Counted from the stretch's first letter, positions 26,225 through 35,449 are shown. The stretch: DNA of 64,000 nucleotides from Kordia algicida OT-1 (GCF_000154725.1 NZ_DS544873.1:2865397-2929396), one strand, 5' to 3'. Made by a program: numbers and translations. The notes: generated by a model from the letters alone, not told the origin.

Positions 26225-27202
26225 TTATTTGTACATAACTTTCTTTACAGCTTTGATAACATCGTTTTTATTTGGCAACCATTCTTCCAATAATGCTGGA
26301 GAATATGGTGCTGGCGTATCTGCTGTATTTATTTTTTGAATTGGCGCATCTAAATAATCAAAAGCCTGTGCTTGTACTTGATATACAATTTCTGTAGAAA
26401 CATTTCCAAACGGCCAAGCTTCTTCCAAAATTACCAATCTATTTGTTTTCTTTACGGATGTTAAAATTGCATCATGATCCATTGGTCGAATGGTACGTAA
26501 ATCGATCACTTCACAAGAAATTCCTTCTTCTGCTAATTCATCAGCCGCTTTGTACGCTTCTTTGATAATTTTACCAAAAGAAACAATAGTTACATCATCT
26601 CCTTCACGTTTTATATCTGCAACTCCTAATGGAATTGTATATTCCCCTTCAGGAACTTCACCTTTATCTCCATACATTTGCTCAGATTCCATAAAAATAA
26701 CAGGATCATCATCTCTAATAGATGATTTCAATAATCCTTTGGCGTCATATGGATTTGAAGGAACAACCACTTTTAAACCTGGACAGTTTGCATACCAACT
26801 TTCAAAAGCTTGTGAGTGCGTTGCAGCTAATTGCCCCGCAGAAGCTGTAGGACCACGAAAAACAATAGGAATATTCAATTGTCCGCCTGACATTTGACGC
26901 ATTTTTGCTGCATTATTGATAATTTGGTCAATTCCTACCAATGAGAAGTTGAACGTCATAAACTCAATAATAGGTCTGTTTCCGTTCATCGCAGAACCAA
27001 CTCCAATACCTGCAAAACCTAATTCTGCAATTGGCGTGTCAATAACTCTGTCTGCTCCAAACTCGTCAAGCATTCCTTTAGAAGCTTTGTAAGCTCCGTT
27101 ATATTCGGCAACTTCTTCTCCCATTAGGTAAATGCTATCGTCAGTGCGCATTTCTTCGCTCATAGCTTCAGCTACCGCTTCTCTAAACTGTATTGTTCTC
27201 AT
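26225..27202 (-). CDS. pdhB: Pyruvate dehydrogenase E1 component, beta subunit
   Basis: 325 aa. With the alpha subunit and thiamine diphosphate it decarboxylates pyruvate for acetyl-CoA formation. Starts MRTIQFREAVAEAMSEEM; the ThDP-side glutamate lies in LMGEEVAEYNGAYK (about 26-39); then RVIDTPIAELGFAGIGVGSA, FMTFNFS, and the C-terminal half with VSFGKIIKEA, CEVIDLRTIRPMD and VILEEAWPFGN. Length is normal. The alpha subunit and E2 are not next to it here, so the complex genes are scattered. A -7 element (TATTTTTG, 27242-27235) lies just upstream, with a dyad at 27250-27266. Confidence 0.94.
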   Translation of the reverse strand: MRTIQFREAVAEAMSEEMRTDDSIYLMGEEVAEYNGAYKASKGMLDEFGADRVIDTPIAELGFAGIGVGSAMNGNRPIIEFMTFNFSLVGIDQIINNAAKMRQMSGGQLNIPIVFRGPTASAGQLAATHSQAFESWYANCPGLKVVVPSNPYDAKGLLKSSIRDDDPVIFMESEQMYGDKGEVPEGEYTIPLGVADIKREGDDVTIVSFGKIIKEAYKAADELAEEGISCEVIDLRTIRPMDHDAILTSVKKTNRLVILEEAWPFGNVSTEIVYQVQAQAFDYLDAPIQKINTADTPAPYSPALLEEWLPNKNDVIKAVKKVMYK

Positions 27203-27732
27203 ACAATTGATGTTATTTTTAAAAAAGTGAAAAACAAAAATAACAATTAATTCTAAAACTTAGAATGACAAAATCAAACATTTCTCAAACTCATGTCTTT
27301 TTGTGAAATCTTTAGTAAAATCGGCATTCTTTTGCTAAATCTTCTTTATTTTTTATTTCGAGAAACATCAAAAATTACCTGGATGTTTACATAGGTAGAA
27401 AATGTTGTACAAAAAAACGGACAAATCTTTCTTTTTTTGAATAAAAATTTCAAAAAATGAAATCGCAAATAATGATTAAAATACAAGTGAAAAGTTTTAT
27501 GAAAACGTTTGCATTCGAGAAATTTCTACAAAAACAAAAGAAAAACAGCAATGCTCATTATTATAAAAAACTGAGAAATTAGACTCAAAATCGCTTAAAT
27601 ATTACAGATAATTAAAAAAAATAGATGGAAAATGAAAAATAATTGAATTTTATTATGCATGCATAGCATTTTTAGAGAAATTATCAGTATCTTCGTAAAA
27701 AATTTCAAAAAACACTAAAATATATATTACCC
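27203..27732. promoter_or_regulatory. Divergent regulatory region between pdhB and etfB
   Basis: 530 AT-rich bases without a gene. On the pdhB side: -7 TATTTTTG (minus, 27235-27242) followed upstream by a perfect dyad ATTCTAA-AAC-TTAGAAT (27250-27266), where the -33 region should be. On the etfB side: -7 TATCTTCG (27688-27695) with a 12-base palindrome TATGCATGCATA (27654-27665) about 23 bases upstream of it. Both palindromes are candidate operators. I see nothing else in the middle. Confidence 0.45.
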
Positions 27733-28479
27733 ATGAAGATATTAGTATGTATTAGTCACGTACCTGACACTACTTCAAAGATCAACTTTACAGAAGGAGA
27801 TACTAAGTTTGATACCAATGGTGTACAATTTGTTATTAACCCAAATGATGAGTTTGGTTTAACGCGCGCTATGTGGTTTAAAGAAAAGCAAGGTGCATCC
27901 GTAGATGTTGTCAATGTAGGAGGCGCAGAAACTGAACCAACATTACGTAAAGCATTAGCTATTGGAGCTGATGGAGCTATCCGTGTGAATGCAGCAGCAA
28001 CAGACGGATTTTTTGTTGCAAAACAATTAGCAGAAGTTGTAAAAAACGGTGGTTACGATTTGGTAATTGCAGGTAGAGAATCAATTGATTATAATGGTGG
28101 AATGGTTCCTGGAATGTTAGCTGAATTAACAAATGCAAATTTTGTAAACAACTGTATCAGTCTTGAAATTGACGGAACTAATGCTACTGCAATGCGCGAA
28201 ATTGATGGTGGAAAAGAAACTTCTTCTACATCACTTCCATTAGTAATTGCTGGTCAAAAAGGATTGGTAGAAGAAAGTGATCTTCGTATTCCAAACATGA
28301 GAGGAATTATGATGGCGCGTAAAAAACCTTTAAATGTAGTAGAACCTGTAGATGCTTCTGCTGAAACAACTGCGGTAAAATTTGAAAAACCAGCTCCAAA
28401 AGGTGCGGTAAAATTAGTTGACGCAGACAATATTGATGAACTTGTAAACTTACTTCACAACGAAGCAAAAGTGATTTAA
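27733..28479 (+). CDS. etfB: Electron transfer flavoprotein, beta subunit
   Basis: 248 aa. Partner of EtfA; binds AMP and carries electrons from acyl-CoA and other dehydrogenases to the quinone pool. Starts MKILVCISHVPDTTSKI; NPNDEFGLTRAMWFKE near 37-52; the nucleotide region includes AIGADGAIRVN and DLVIAGRESIDYNGGMVPGMLAEL; then PNMRGIMMARKKPL. Length usual. It precedes etfA by 73 bases that contain a palindrome. Probably part of fatty-acid or branched-chain amino-acid breakdown. Confidence 0.95.
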   Translation: MKILVCISHVPDTTSKINFTEGDTKFDTNGVQFVINPNDEFGLTRAMWFKEKQGASVDVVNVGGAETEPTLRKALAIGADGAIRVNAAATDGFFVAKQLAEVVKNGGYDLVIAGRESIDYNGGMVPGMLAELTNANFVNNCISLEIDGTNATAMREIDGGKETSSTSLPLVIAGQKGLVEESDLRIPNMRGIMMARKKPLNVVEPVDASAETTAVKFEKPAPKGAVKLVDADNIDELVNLLHNEAKVI

Positions 28480-28510
28480 TCAATATTTAATTATTTCAAT
28501 CTTTAATTAG

Positions 28511-28531
28511 ATCCTGAATCAAGTTCAGGAT
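28511..28531 (+). repeat. REP-like hairpin between etfB and etfA
   Basis: ATCCTGAA / TTCAGGAT with loop TCAAG. The stem is identical to that at 474-494; ATTCTGGA / TCCAGAAT with loop CTTGA (the complement of TCAAG) occurs at 48519-48539. Confidence 0.65.
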
Positions 28532-28552
28532 AATTTTAAAAAAATTAAAATT

Positions 28553-29521
28553 ATGTCAGTTTTAGTATATACAGAATCAGAACAAGGAAAATTTAAAAAA
28601 GCAGCTTTCGAAGTTGCTTCATATGCAAAAGAAGTTGCAAACCAATTAGGAACCACAGTTACAGCTGTTGCCATCAATGCAGATAACACTGCTGAGCTAG
28701 GAAACTATGGAGTAGATAAAGTATTACATGTATCAGCAGATTCATTAAAAGACTTTAACGCAAAAGCTTACGCTTCTACACTTCACCAAGCAGTAGAAAA
28801 AGAAAATGCAAAAGTAGTAATCATCAGTTCAAGTGCCGATAGCAAAACAATTGCACCAATTTTGGCAGTGAACTTAAAAGCCGGATACGCTTCTAACGTA
28901 GTTGCTGCACCAACAAGCACAAGTCCTTTTACCGTAAAAAGAACGGCTTTTACAAACAAAGCATTCAACATGACAGAAATCAACTCTGATGTAAAAATTG
29001 TTGGAGTTTCTAATAATGCGTTTGGATTGGTTGAAAATTCTGGTGACGCTGCAGCAGAAGACTTTTCTCCTAACTTAGACGATTCATTATTTGGAGTAAA
29101 AGTAGATTCAGTTGATAAAGTAACAGGAAAAGTTACTATTGCAGATGCAGAAGTTGTTGTTTCGGCTGGTAGAGGATTAAAAGGTCCAGAAAATTGGGGA
29201 ATGATCGAGGAATTAGCAGACGTTTTAGGCGCTGCAACTGCCTGTTCAAAACCAGTTTCTGACTTAGGATGGAGACCTCACGGAGAACACGTAGGGCAAA
29301 CAGGAAAGCCAGTAGCCTCAAACTTATACATTGCTATTGGAATCTCAGGAGCTATTCAGCATTTAGCTGGAATCAATGCTTCTAAAGTAAAAGTTGTTAT
29401 CAATACTGATCCTGAAGCACCTTTCTTCAAAGCAGCAGATTACGGGGTTGTGGGAGATGCTTTTGAAGTTGTTCCACAGCTAATCGAAAAATTGAAAGAA
29501 TTTAAAGCGAATAACGCATAA
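28553..29521 (+). CDS. etfA: Electron transfer flavoprotein, alpha subunit
   Basis: 322 aa. The FAD-binding subunit of ETF. N-terminal domain 1-190; the C-terminal FAD domain holds VVSAGRGLKGPENWGMIEEL near 202-221, the signature SDLGWRPHGEHVGQTGKPV near 241-259, then YIAIGISGAIQHLAG and INTDPEAPFFKAADYGVVGD. Length and motif order are normal. Cotranscribed with etfB; a terminator follows at once. Confidence 0.95.
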   Translation: MSVLVYTESEQGKFKKAAFEVASYAKEVANQLGTTVTAVAINADNTAELGNYGVDKVLHVSADSLKDFNAKAYASTLHQAVEKENAKVVIISSSADSKTIAPILAVNLKAGYASNVVAAPTSTSPFTVKRTAFTNKAFNMTEINSDVKIVGVSNNAFGLVENSGDAAAEDFSPNLDDSLFGVKVDSVDKVTGKVTIADAEVVVSAGRGLKGPENWGMIEELADVLGAATACSKPVSDLGWRPHGEHVGQTGKPVASNLYIAIGISGAIQHLAGINASKVKVVINTDPEAPFFKAADYGVVGDAFEVVPQLIEKLKEFKANNA

Positions 29522-29547
29522 TTTTTTTTAAATTGTGCCCAACTAAG

Positions 29548-29594
29548 GGCTGTCTAAAATGGGTAAAGCCTTCTTTTTAGACAGCCTTTTTTTA
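29548..29594 (+). terminator. etf operon terminator with TGTCTAAAA arms
   Basis: 12-bp stem GGCTGTCTAAAA / TTTTAGACAGCC, 15-base loop, then seven T. The same arm sequence bounds the 136-bp elements at 41056-41191 and 48486-48621, suggesting a dispersed repeat used as a terminator. Confidence 0.8.
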
Positions 29595-29615
29595 TATGAA
29601 TGCATTCAGACACAA

Positions 29616-30260
29616 ATGAGTTTAGTAAAACTAAATATAAAAGGAATCTCATATAGCCAAACTCAAAATGGAGCCTATGCGCTTATTTTGAACGAAGTTG
29701 ATGGAGACCGAAAACTACCTATCGTTATTGGCGCTTTTGAAGCCCAATCTATTGCCATTGCACTCGAAAAAGAAATCAAACCCCCGAGACCACTTACACA
29801 CGATCTTTTCAAAAATTTTGCCGATCGATTTGATGTCGTTGTCAAACAAGTCATTATTCATAAATTGGTAGATGGTGTTTTCTATTCGAGTATTATTTGC
29901 GAACGCGATAAAATTGAAGAAATTATAGATGCGCGAACTTCCGACGCCATCGCTTTAGCTTTGCGTTTTGACGCACCAATTTTCACCTACAAAACCATTT
30001 TAGACAAAGCCGGAATCTTCTTAAAGTTAACTTCTAAAGAGGAGGAAGAAGCCGCTGAAAAAGAAAGTATTGTGGTTGATGAACTTTTTACAGATGATGA
30101 TAGCTTGGATACGGTTGAAGCTACCAAAGACAACAGTTTGGCTTCTCTTTCACTTCAAGAATTATACAACATGCTAGATGGCGCTGTGGCAGATGAAGAT
30201 TATGAAAAAGCAGCCAGATTAAGAGACGAAATTTCCAATAGAGAGGAAGACAAAAAATAA
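29616..30260 (+). CDS. Bifunctional nuclease (DUF151) with C-terminal UVR domain
   Basis: 214 aa from the ATG at 29616; the frame opens at 29559 but that start lies inside the etf terminator. Residues 1-135 are the bifunctional nuclease domain: LKIKGISYSQTQNGAYALIL-type start, LPIVIGAFEAQSIAIALE, then RPLTHDLF and DARTSDAIALALRFDAPIF. Residues about 172-210 form a UVR motif (LYNMLDGAVADEDYEKAARL), which in UvrB/UvrC and ClpC-related proteins mediates protein contacts. Plant homologues cut DNA and RNA; the bacterial role is unsettled. A 12-base gap to the nucleoside transporter suggests cotranscription. Confidence 0.9.
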   Translation: MSLVKLNIKGISYSQTQNGAYALILNEVDGDRKLPIVIGAFEAQSIAIALEKEIKPPRPLTHDLFKNFADRFDVVVKQVIIHKLVDGVFYSSIICERDKIEEIIDARTSDAIALALRFDAPIFTYKTILDKAGIFLKLTSKEEEEAAEKESIVVDELFTDDDSLDTVEATKDNSLASLSLQELYNMLDGAVADEDYEKAARLRDEISNREEDKK

Positions 30261-30272
30261 ACACCTATTCAC

Positions 30273-32036
30273 ATGCAAAAATTTGTAGCAAGTATTGTAA
30301 TTGTATGCTGTGTGCTTTTTAATGTACAAGCTCAAGAAAATGAAATTGATGGAACGTGGGACTTTAGCAGTATAAAAAACTCACAAAATGAAGCAATTAT
30401 TCCTGTTACAGATGCTGACAAGTTAACGCTAGAAGTTGGAGAGTTTCAATACCAACTTGCGGCAAAAGATCATTTAAAAGCAAGCGGAGATTATATTTAT
30501 CAAAACAAACTTTTGGTATTTTATTACAACGAACCGACAGACACCATTCGCAAATACAAAATCACGACACTTACTGATTCGACGTTAGTCTTTAAGGAAA
30601 AAGGTGTTTTTTATCATTTTGAAAAATCTGAAGACAAAACTGATGAAGTTGTAGCTACTGAAGATGCCGAAATACAACAAATTTTACCCAGCGAAGGATT
30701 TACATTAAATAGTTTTTTACGTGGAGTGTTGGGAATGTTTGTCTTACTTATTATTGCTTTTTTATGCAGTAGCAATCGAAAAGCCATCAATTGGAAAACG
30801 GTTGGACTTGGTTTGGCTTTCCAACTTATTATTGCTATTGGAGTTTTAAAAGTAGGATTTATAAAAACTGGATTTGAACTTGTAGGACAATTATTTATAG
30901 AAATACTAAATTACACCAAGGCAGGAAGTGAATTCTTGTTTGGTGGCATGATGAATGTAGAATCTTTTGGATTTATTTTTGCTTTTCAAGTACTACCAAC
31001 AATCATCTTCTTTTCTGCACTCACATCTGTTTTATTCTATTTAGGAATCATCCAATATATTGTAAAAGCATTGGCAAAATTACTGACCAAATTACTCGGG
31101 ATTTCTGGAGCAGAAAGTTTATCTGTTGCCGGAAATATCTTTTTAGGACAAACAGAAGCGCCTTTATTAATTAAGGCATATTTAGAGAAAATGACACGTT
31201 CCGAAATCCTGTTAGTAATGATTGGTGGAATGGCAACCGTTGCAGGAGCAGTTCTTGCTGCATACATTGGATTCTTAGGTGGCGATGATCCTGATTTACA
31301 ATTGGTATACGCAAAACACTTATTAGCCGCATCCGTAATGGCAGCACCAGGCGCAATTGTAATTTCAAAAATATTATATCCGCAAACGGAAAAAATTGAT
31401 AATGACGTAAAGGTTTCGCAAGAAAAAATAGGTTCAAATATACTAGATGCTATTGCTAATGGAACAACAGAAGGCTTAAAACTTGCTGTAAATGTGGGAG
31501 CTATGCTTTTGGTTTTCGTAGCGTTTATAGCAATGATTAATGGAATTCTAGGATCAATTGCAGGATTTGATGGTATCACGATAGCCTCAATGAATATTGA
31601 TTGGCATTTTACATCACTTAATGAAGTTATTGCAAATAATACTCCCTATGAATCTTTATCTCTTGAATTTATTTTAGGCTACACTTTTGCACCGTTGATG
31701 TGGTTGATTGGAGTTGACAGTCAAGATATGTCTTTAATGGGACAATTGTTAGGAATTAAACTAGCAGCAAGTGAATTTATAGGATATATTCAATTAGCAG
31801 AATTGAAAGATGTTACCAATGCTGTTCATCTTACGTACAATAAGTCGATCATCATGGCAACATATATGTTGTGTGGTTTTGCCAATTTTGCTTCGATCGG
31901 AATTCAAATTGGTGGCATTGGCTCTTTAGCACCAGGACAACGTAAAACACTTTCTGAATTTGGAATTAAGGCTTTAATTGGTGGAACAATTGCTTCGTTA
32001 ATCTCAGCTACCATTGCAGGAATGTTGATTGGATAA
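30273..32036 (+). CDS. NupC-type nucleoside transporter with an N-terminal exported lipocalin-like domain
   Basis: 587 aa. Residues 1-20 look like a signal peptide (ends VQAQ). Residues 21-115 (IDGTWDFSSIKNSQNEAI...YYNEPTDTIRKYKITTLTDS) read like a small lipocalin-type barrel. Then a membrane segment near 148-166 and the concentrative nucleoside transporter core to the end: VFFSALTSVLFYLGI-type, GNIFLGQTEAPLLIKAYLEK (about 288-307), MIGGMATVAGAVLAAYIGFL, and CGFANFASIGIQIGGIG. CNT proteins couple nucleoside uptake to Na+ or H+. The extra domain would face the periplasm. Fits with dNK and ThyA as part of nucleotide supply. Confidence 0.9.
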   Translation: MQKFVASIVIVCCVLFNVQAQENEIDGTWDFSSIKNSQNEAIIPVTDADKLTLEVGEFQYQLAAKDHLKASGDYIYQNKLLVFYYNEPTDTIRKYKITTLTDSTLVFKEKGVFYHFEKSEDKTDEVVATEDAEIQQILPSEGFTLNSFLRGVLGMFVLLIIAFLCSSNRKAINWKTVGLGLAFQLIIAIGVLKVGFIKTGFELVGQLFIEILNYTKAGSEFLFGGMMNVESFGFIFAFQVLPTIIFFSALTSVLFYLGIIQYIVKALAKLLTKLLGISGAESLSVAGNIFLGQTEAPLLIKAYLEKMTRSEILLVMIGGMATVAGAVLAAYIGFLGGDDPDLQLVYAKHLLAASVMAAPGAIVISKILYPQTEKIDNDVKVSQEKIGSNILDAIANGTTEGLKLAVNVGAMLLVFVAFIAMINGILGSIAGFDGITIASMNIDWHFTSLNEVIANNTPYESLSLEFILGYTFAPLMWLIGVDSQDMSLMGQLLGIKLAASEFIGYIQLAELKDVTNAVHLTYNKSIIMATYMLCGFANFASIGIQIGGIGSLAPGQRKTLSEFGIKALIGGTIASLISATIAGMLIG

Positions 32037-32066
32037 ATTACAGTTAATAACCTATTGATAAAATAC

Positions 32067-32100
32067 AAACGCTTTGGTTTATAATCAATGCGTTTTTTTT
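32067..32100 (+). terminator. Probable terminator after the nucleoside transporter
   Basis: Short stem AAACGC / GCGTTT around a 17-base loop, followed by eight T. Confidence 0.5.
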
Positions 32101-32152
32101 ATTTTTACTAACCACAAAAAACTGCATTGCAACGCTATTAAAACAAAACATC

Positions 32153-32977
32153 ATGAGACAATATTTAGATCTTGTAAAACATGTATTAGAACACGGAAAT
32201 GAAAAAGGAGATCGTACAGGAACTGGAACCAAAAGTGTATTTGGCTACCAAATGCGTTTTGACCTCAGCGAAGGTTTTCCTATGGTGACCACCAAAAAAT
32301 TACACCTAAAATCTATTATTCATGAGTTGTTATGGTTTATAAAAGGAGATACAAATATTAAATACCTTCAAGAGAATGGCGTTCGCATTTGGAATGAATG
32401 GGCAGACGAAAATGGCGATTTAGGTCCCGTGTACGGTCATCAATGGCGAAATTGGAATAGTGAAAGCATCGATCAACTATCAGAAGTAATTGAAACTTTA
32501 AAAAACAATCCAAACAGTCGTCGCATGATGGTTTCTGCGTGGAATCCAAGTGTGTTGCCTAATACAAAAGTTTCATTCAGTGAAAACGTAGCCAACGGAA
32601 AAGCTGCGTTGCCACCTTGCCATGCGTTTTTTCAATTTTATGTAGCTGACGGGAAATTATCTTGCCAATTGTACCAACGAAGTGCTGATGTATTCTTAGG
32701 CGTTCCGTTTAATATTGCTTCCTATGCTTTGCTCACTATGATGATGGCACAAGTTTGCGGATACGAATACGGAGATTTTATTCACACTTTTGGCGATGCG
32801 CATATTTACAGCAATCATTTTGAGCAAGTAAAATTGCAACTTACCAGAGAACCCTATCCATTACCAACTATGAAAATTAATCCAGAAATTAAAAGTATTT
32901 TTGACTTTACTTTTGAAGATTTCGAATTGGTAAACTATCAACATCATCCGCGAATAAAAGGTGCGGTTGCTATTTAA
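32153..32977 (+). CDS. thyA: Thymidylate synthase
   Basis: 274 aa. Converts dUMP to dTMP with methylene-tetrahydrofolate, producing dihydrofolate. Motifs: [20 protein letters not shown] near 22-41; [13 protein letters not shown] near 120-132; catalytic Cys in [12 protein letters not shown] near 157; [33 protein letters not shown] small insert before the catalytic loop ([16 protein letters not shown]) is typical of Bacteroidota. Dihydrofolate reductase, which recycles its product, is 3.8 kb downstream on the same strand. Confidence 0.97.
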   Translation: MRQYLDLVKHVLEHGNEKGDRTGTGTKSVFGYQMRFDLSEGFPMVTTKKLHLKSIIHELLWFIKGDTNIKYLQENGVRIWNEWADENGDLGPVYGHQWRNWNSESIDQLSEVIETLKNNPNSRRMMVSAWNPSVLPNTKVSFSENVANGKAALPPCHAFFQFYVADGKLSCQLYQRSADVFLGVPFNIASYALLTMMMAQVCGYEYGDFIHTFGDAHIYSNHFEQVKLQLTREPYPLPTMKINPEIKSIFDFTFEDFELVNYQHHPRIKGAVAI

Positions 32978-32999
32978 AAATTCTCTTTAAATCAAATTT

Positions 33000-33833
33000 A
33001 TGTCATTAAAAAACTTCCTAAGCGGATTGATCTTTTGCTTCGCTATTACTGCTTTCGCTCAAAAAAATAATCCTAAAGAAAATATTACTGCCGAATCAAC
33101 AGTAATTGAAGGTTGTCAATACACCGAAGAAATATTTGATTGTTCTAAAGAAAAATTAAAAGAAGCTATTTTTAAATTTTTGAAACCTGCGGATGTATTA
33201 GCTGTAGCTGAAAAAACTAAAAAAGACACTATTTTTGTCCGCATGCAACTTGCCACAGATGAAATGGGAAAAGTGGTCCCAGAACGTTCTTCATTTAAAT
33301 TTCATGAAACCGAAATGAAAACTATTGAAGCCACTGTAGCAACTCCTTTAGAAGATTTTCAAATTGAATTGGCGCCAATATCACAAAAACAAAATAGCTA
33401 TATTGCCAATCATCTTTTTATAAAGATTGATAGAGAAAATAACAGTTTTATTCCTTTATACAATTATGTTCCTGAACGCATTCCGTTTAGCGGACCAGAA
33501 GTTGGAGTTATATATCCTGGATGTGAAAAAGCAGCAACCAACCAACAAAAAAAGCGATGTATGTCAACTGAGATTTCCGAATTTGTTAATCAAAATTTCA
33601 AAACACGATTGGGCAGAAAAGCAAAATTAAACGGAATTGTAAAAGTGTTTGTTGTTTTTAAAATAAACGAACAGGGAAAAGCTGTCAATATTCGTTCAAG
33701 AGCACCACATCCAATACTAGAAAAAGAAGCCATTAGAGTTATTAGAAGATTGCCAAGAATGAAACCAGCTACGATAGAAAATATTCCTATCAGTGTAAAT
33801 TATACACTTCCTATTGTTTTTAAAGTGAAATAA
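33000..33833 (+). CDS. Exported protein with TonB C-terminal-like domain
   Basis: 277 aa, signal peptide 1-20 (ends AFAQ). Residues about 185-277 match the TonB/TolA C-terminal fold as used in many Bacteroidota exported proteins: VFVVFKINEQGKAVNIRSRA, then PILEKEAIRVIRRLPRMKPA. It has no N-terminal anchor or Pro-rich spacer, so it is not a classical energy transducer. A Cys-containing block YPGCEKAATNQQKKRCMS (about 170-187) recurs as LEGCKSAGTVQQQNKCT in the protein at 35450, so the two are related. Role unknown, likely periplasmic. Confidence 0.8.
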   Translation: MSLKNFLSGLIFCFAITAFAQKNNPKENITAESTVIEGCQYTEEIFDCSKEKLKEAIFKFLKPADVLAVAEKTKKDTIFVRMQLATDEMGKVVPERSSFKFHETEMKTIEATVATPLEDFQIELAPISQKQNSYIANHLFIKIDRENNSFIPLYNYVPERIPFSGPEVGVIYPGCEKAATNQQKKRCMSTEISEFVNQNFKTRLGRKAKLNGIVKVFVVFKINEQGKAVNIRSRAPHPILEKEAIRVIRRLPRMKPATIENIPISVNYTLPIVFKVK

Positions 33834-34151
33834 ATACTCTTTGAGGATTTTGGTGCTTAATTTGTAATATAAAAGATCCAAGCATAATTGAAGTATTTAA
33901 AAAAAGAAAGAATTTTAATCATTCTGAAACTGGCAACAAATCTTGATTTCGTGTAAGCTCTGGAGACGAATATCAAAAACGGATTGTATTTATCTGACCA
34001 CATGTCAGTTGTTACAACAACTAACTGAAACATTAAAGAAATCTTCCATATTTTATATGGCTCAAAAACTCTCAAAGATTTACGTACATTTATACTTGAG
34101 CAAAGAATTGGTTTGCTATTTTTAGGCAATAATCAACCTAGATTAATCAAA
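33834..34151. other. Intergenic stretch, possibly a decayed coding region
   Basis: 318 bases. On the plus strand from about 33960 a frame reads SGDEYQKRIVFI, stop, PHVSVVTTTN, stop, then NIKEIFHILYGSKTLKDL and on towards the acetyltransferase start. It looks more protein-like than random but has in-frame stops and no match I recognise. No terminator or clear promoter seen. Confidence 0.3.
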
Positions 34152-34745
34152 ATGATTTTACTCGATTTTAAAAAAAATTACATATTAGATAATGGTTTTG
34201 TGCAATTACGACCTTTACAAGCAGACGATTTTAAGCACTTATTACCGTATTCACTAAACGAACCCGAACTGTGGAAATATTCACTCACGCCAGGCAATGG
34301 TGAAGAAAATCTAAAAAAATACATTGCCATGGCTATTGAAGGACGAGCCAATGAAAAAGCCTATCCTTTTATTGTATATGACAAACGTTTCAACACCTAT
34401 GCAGGTTCTACGCGATTTTATGATTTTCATCAAGAGCATCAAACGGTTTCATTAGGTTATACTTGGTACGGAAAAGATTTTCATGGAACTGGTTTGAATA
34501 AAAATTGTAAATTTTTAATGCTTCAATTTGCCTTTGAGCACATGAAAGTACAACGTGTAGAATTTAGAGCAGACAACAACAATAAGCGAAGTATTGCCGC
34601 CATGAAAAGTATTGGCTGTACTGTGGAAGGTGTTTTAAGAAGTAATTGCGCTTCCGCAGATGGCAGACGCGACAGCATCGTGTTGAGTATTTTGAAATAT
34701 GAATGGTTTAGTCGAGTGAAACGTGAGTTGTTGAAGAAATTGTGA
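34152..34745 (+). CDS. GNAT-family N-acetyltransferase
   Basis: 197 aa from the ATG at 34152; upstream in-frame codons lack a good start. RimJ/RimL type: FVQLRPLQADDFKHLLPYSL near the N-terminus, then VSLGYTWYGKDFHGTGLNKN (about 98-117, the acetyl-CoA loop region), VQRVEFRADNNNKRSIAAMK and SIGCTVEGVLRSN near 150-165. Such enzymes acetylate protein N-termini or small amines; the substrate is not readable. A strong terminator follows, and no partner gene is adjacent. Confidence 0.88.
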   Translation: MILLDFKKNYILDNGFVQLRPLQADDFKHLLPYSLNEPELWKYSLTPGNGEENLKKYIAMAIEGRANEKAYPFIVYDKRFNTYAGSTRFYDFHQEHQTVSLGYTWYGKDFHGTGLNKNCKFLMLQFAFEHMKVQRVEFRADNNNKRSIAAMKSIGCTVEGVLRSNCASADGRRDSIVLSILKYEWFSRVKRELLKKL

Positions 34746-34751
34746 AAAACA

Positions 34752-34784
34752 AAAAAGCCTTCTACACTACATAGAAGGCTTTTT
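34752..34784. terminator. Bidirectional terminator
   Basis: Perfect 13-bp stem AAAAAGCCTTCTA / TAGAAGGCTTTTT with a 7-base loop, between convergent genes. Confidence 0.85.
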
Positions 34785-34802
34785 ATTAAAGTCAAATTCT
34801 GA

Positions 34803-35099
34803 TTATAAACTCAAAACTCCGTTTTCGGCAGCTGCATACGCATTCCATTTGTATGAATCTGCCTGTTCGTCGTTTGTATAGATTCCGTCAACTACATATC
34901 GAAACTCATATTCATTATCTTTTTCTAAATCGACAGTTCCTTTAAAAGTTCCGTTTTTCAATTTTTTTAAGCTTGTTGCTTCCGTATTCCATTCGTTAAA
35001 ATTACCGACTACAGAAACTGCTTCAGCTTCTTTTGCAGCAACACTAAATGTTACTTTGCAAAGTGGTTTTGTTTTTAAATATTGCTTTTTAATTGCCAT
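34803..35099 (-). CDS. Small E-set (isoamylase N-terminal, CBM48-like) protein
   Basis: 98 aa, single domain. CKVTFSVAAKEAEAVSVVGN then FNEWNTEATSLKKLKNGTFK and YEFRYVVDGIYTNDEQADSY match the early-set fold that binds glycogen or starch in branching enzymes and AMPK beta subunits. No catalytic part is attached; the protein is cytoplasmic by lack of signal. It may bind an alpha-glucan or act as a regulator. Its promoter is a perfect consensus at 35124-35153. Confidence 0.88.
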   Translation of the reverse strand: MAIKKQYLKTKPLCKVTFSVAAKEAEAVSVVGNFNEWNTEATSLKKLKNGTFKGTVDLEKDNEYEFRYVVDGIYTNDEQADSYKWNAYAAAENGVLSL

Positions 35100-35123
35100 G
35101 ATTTCAAGTGTTTAATAAGAATC

Positions 35124-35153
35124 AAATGTATATAAGAATTTTTGGGAAACAAA
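35124..35153 (-). promoter_or_regulatory. Promoter of the E-set protein gene
   Basis: On the minus strand TTTG (35153-35150), 19 bases, TACATTTG (35131-35124): exact consensus. The start codon is 25 bases downstream. Confidence 0.7.
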
Positions 35154-35449
35154 TGAAAGAATTCACAAAAATGAAAGAATTACGATTTTGCTAAAAAATA
35201 GGTTTTAAAACCGTAAAGAATTGAAAAAAAACAGCTATAAATTAACAGATCAACAATGACAAAAACTGTTGTTTTTACACTGATTTTCAACGATATCGAT
35301 TGCGTAAATTTTAACATTTTCAACAAATAAGCAACTTACATTCATCTAAAAAAAGTGCATTTCGTAGTGAAATGTTATCTTTTCGCTTCAACAGAATGTA
35401 GTATTCAAAAAAGAAAAGTATCTTTATATCATTAAAAATTTACATTGTA
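35154..35449. other. Intergenic region ahead of the small TonB-C-like gene
   Basis: AT-rich, no gene seen. A -7-like element TATCTTTA at 35419-35426 lies 24 bases before the start at 35450. A small dyad CATTTC-GTAGT-GAAATG sits near 35358-35374. Confidence 0.4.

Noticed and set aside
33857-34129. 90-codon minus-strand frame ahead of the acetyltransferase
   Set aside because: Composition is unlike real proteins of the window and the plus strand looks more protein-like.
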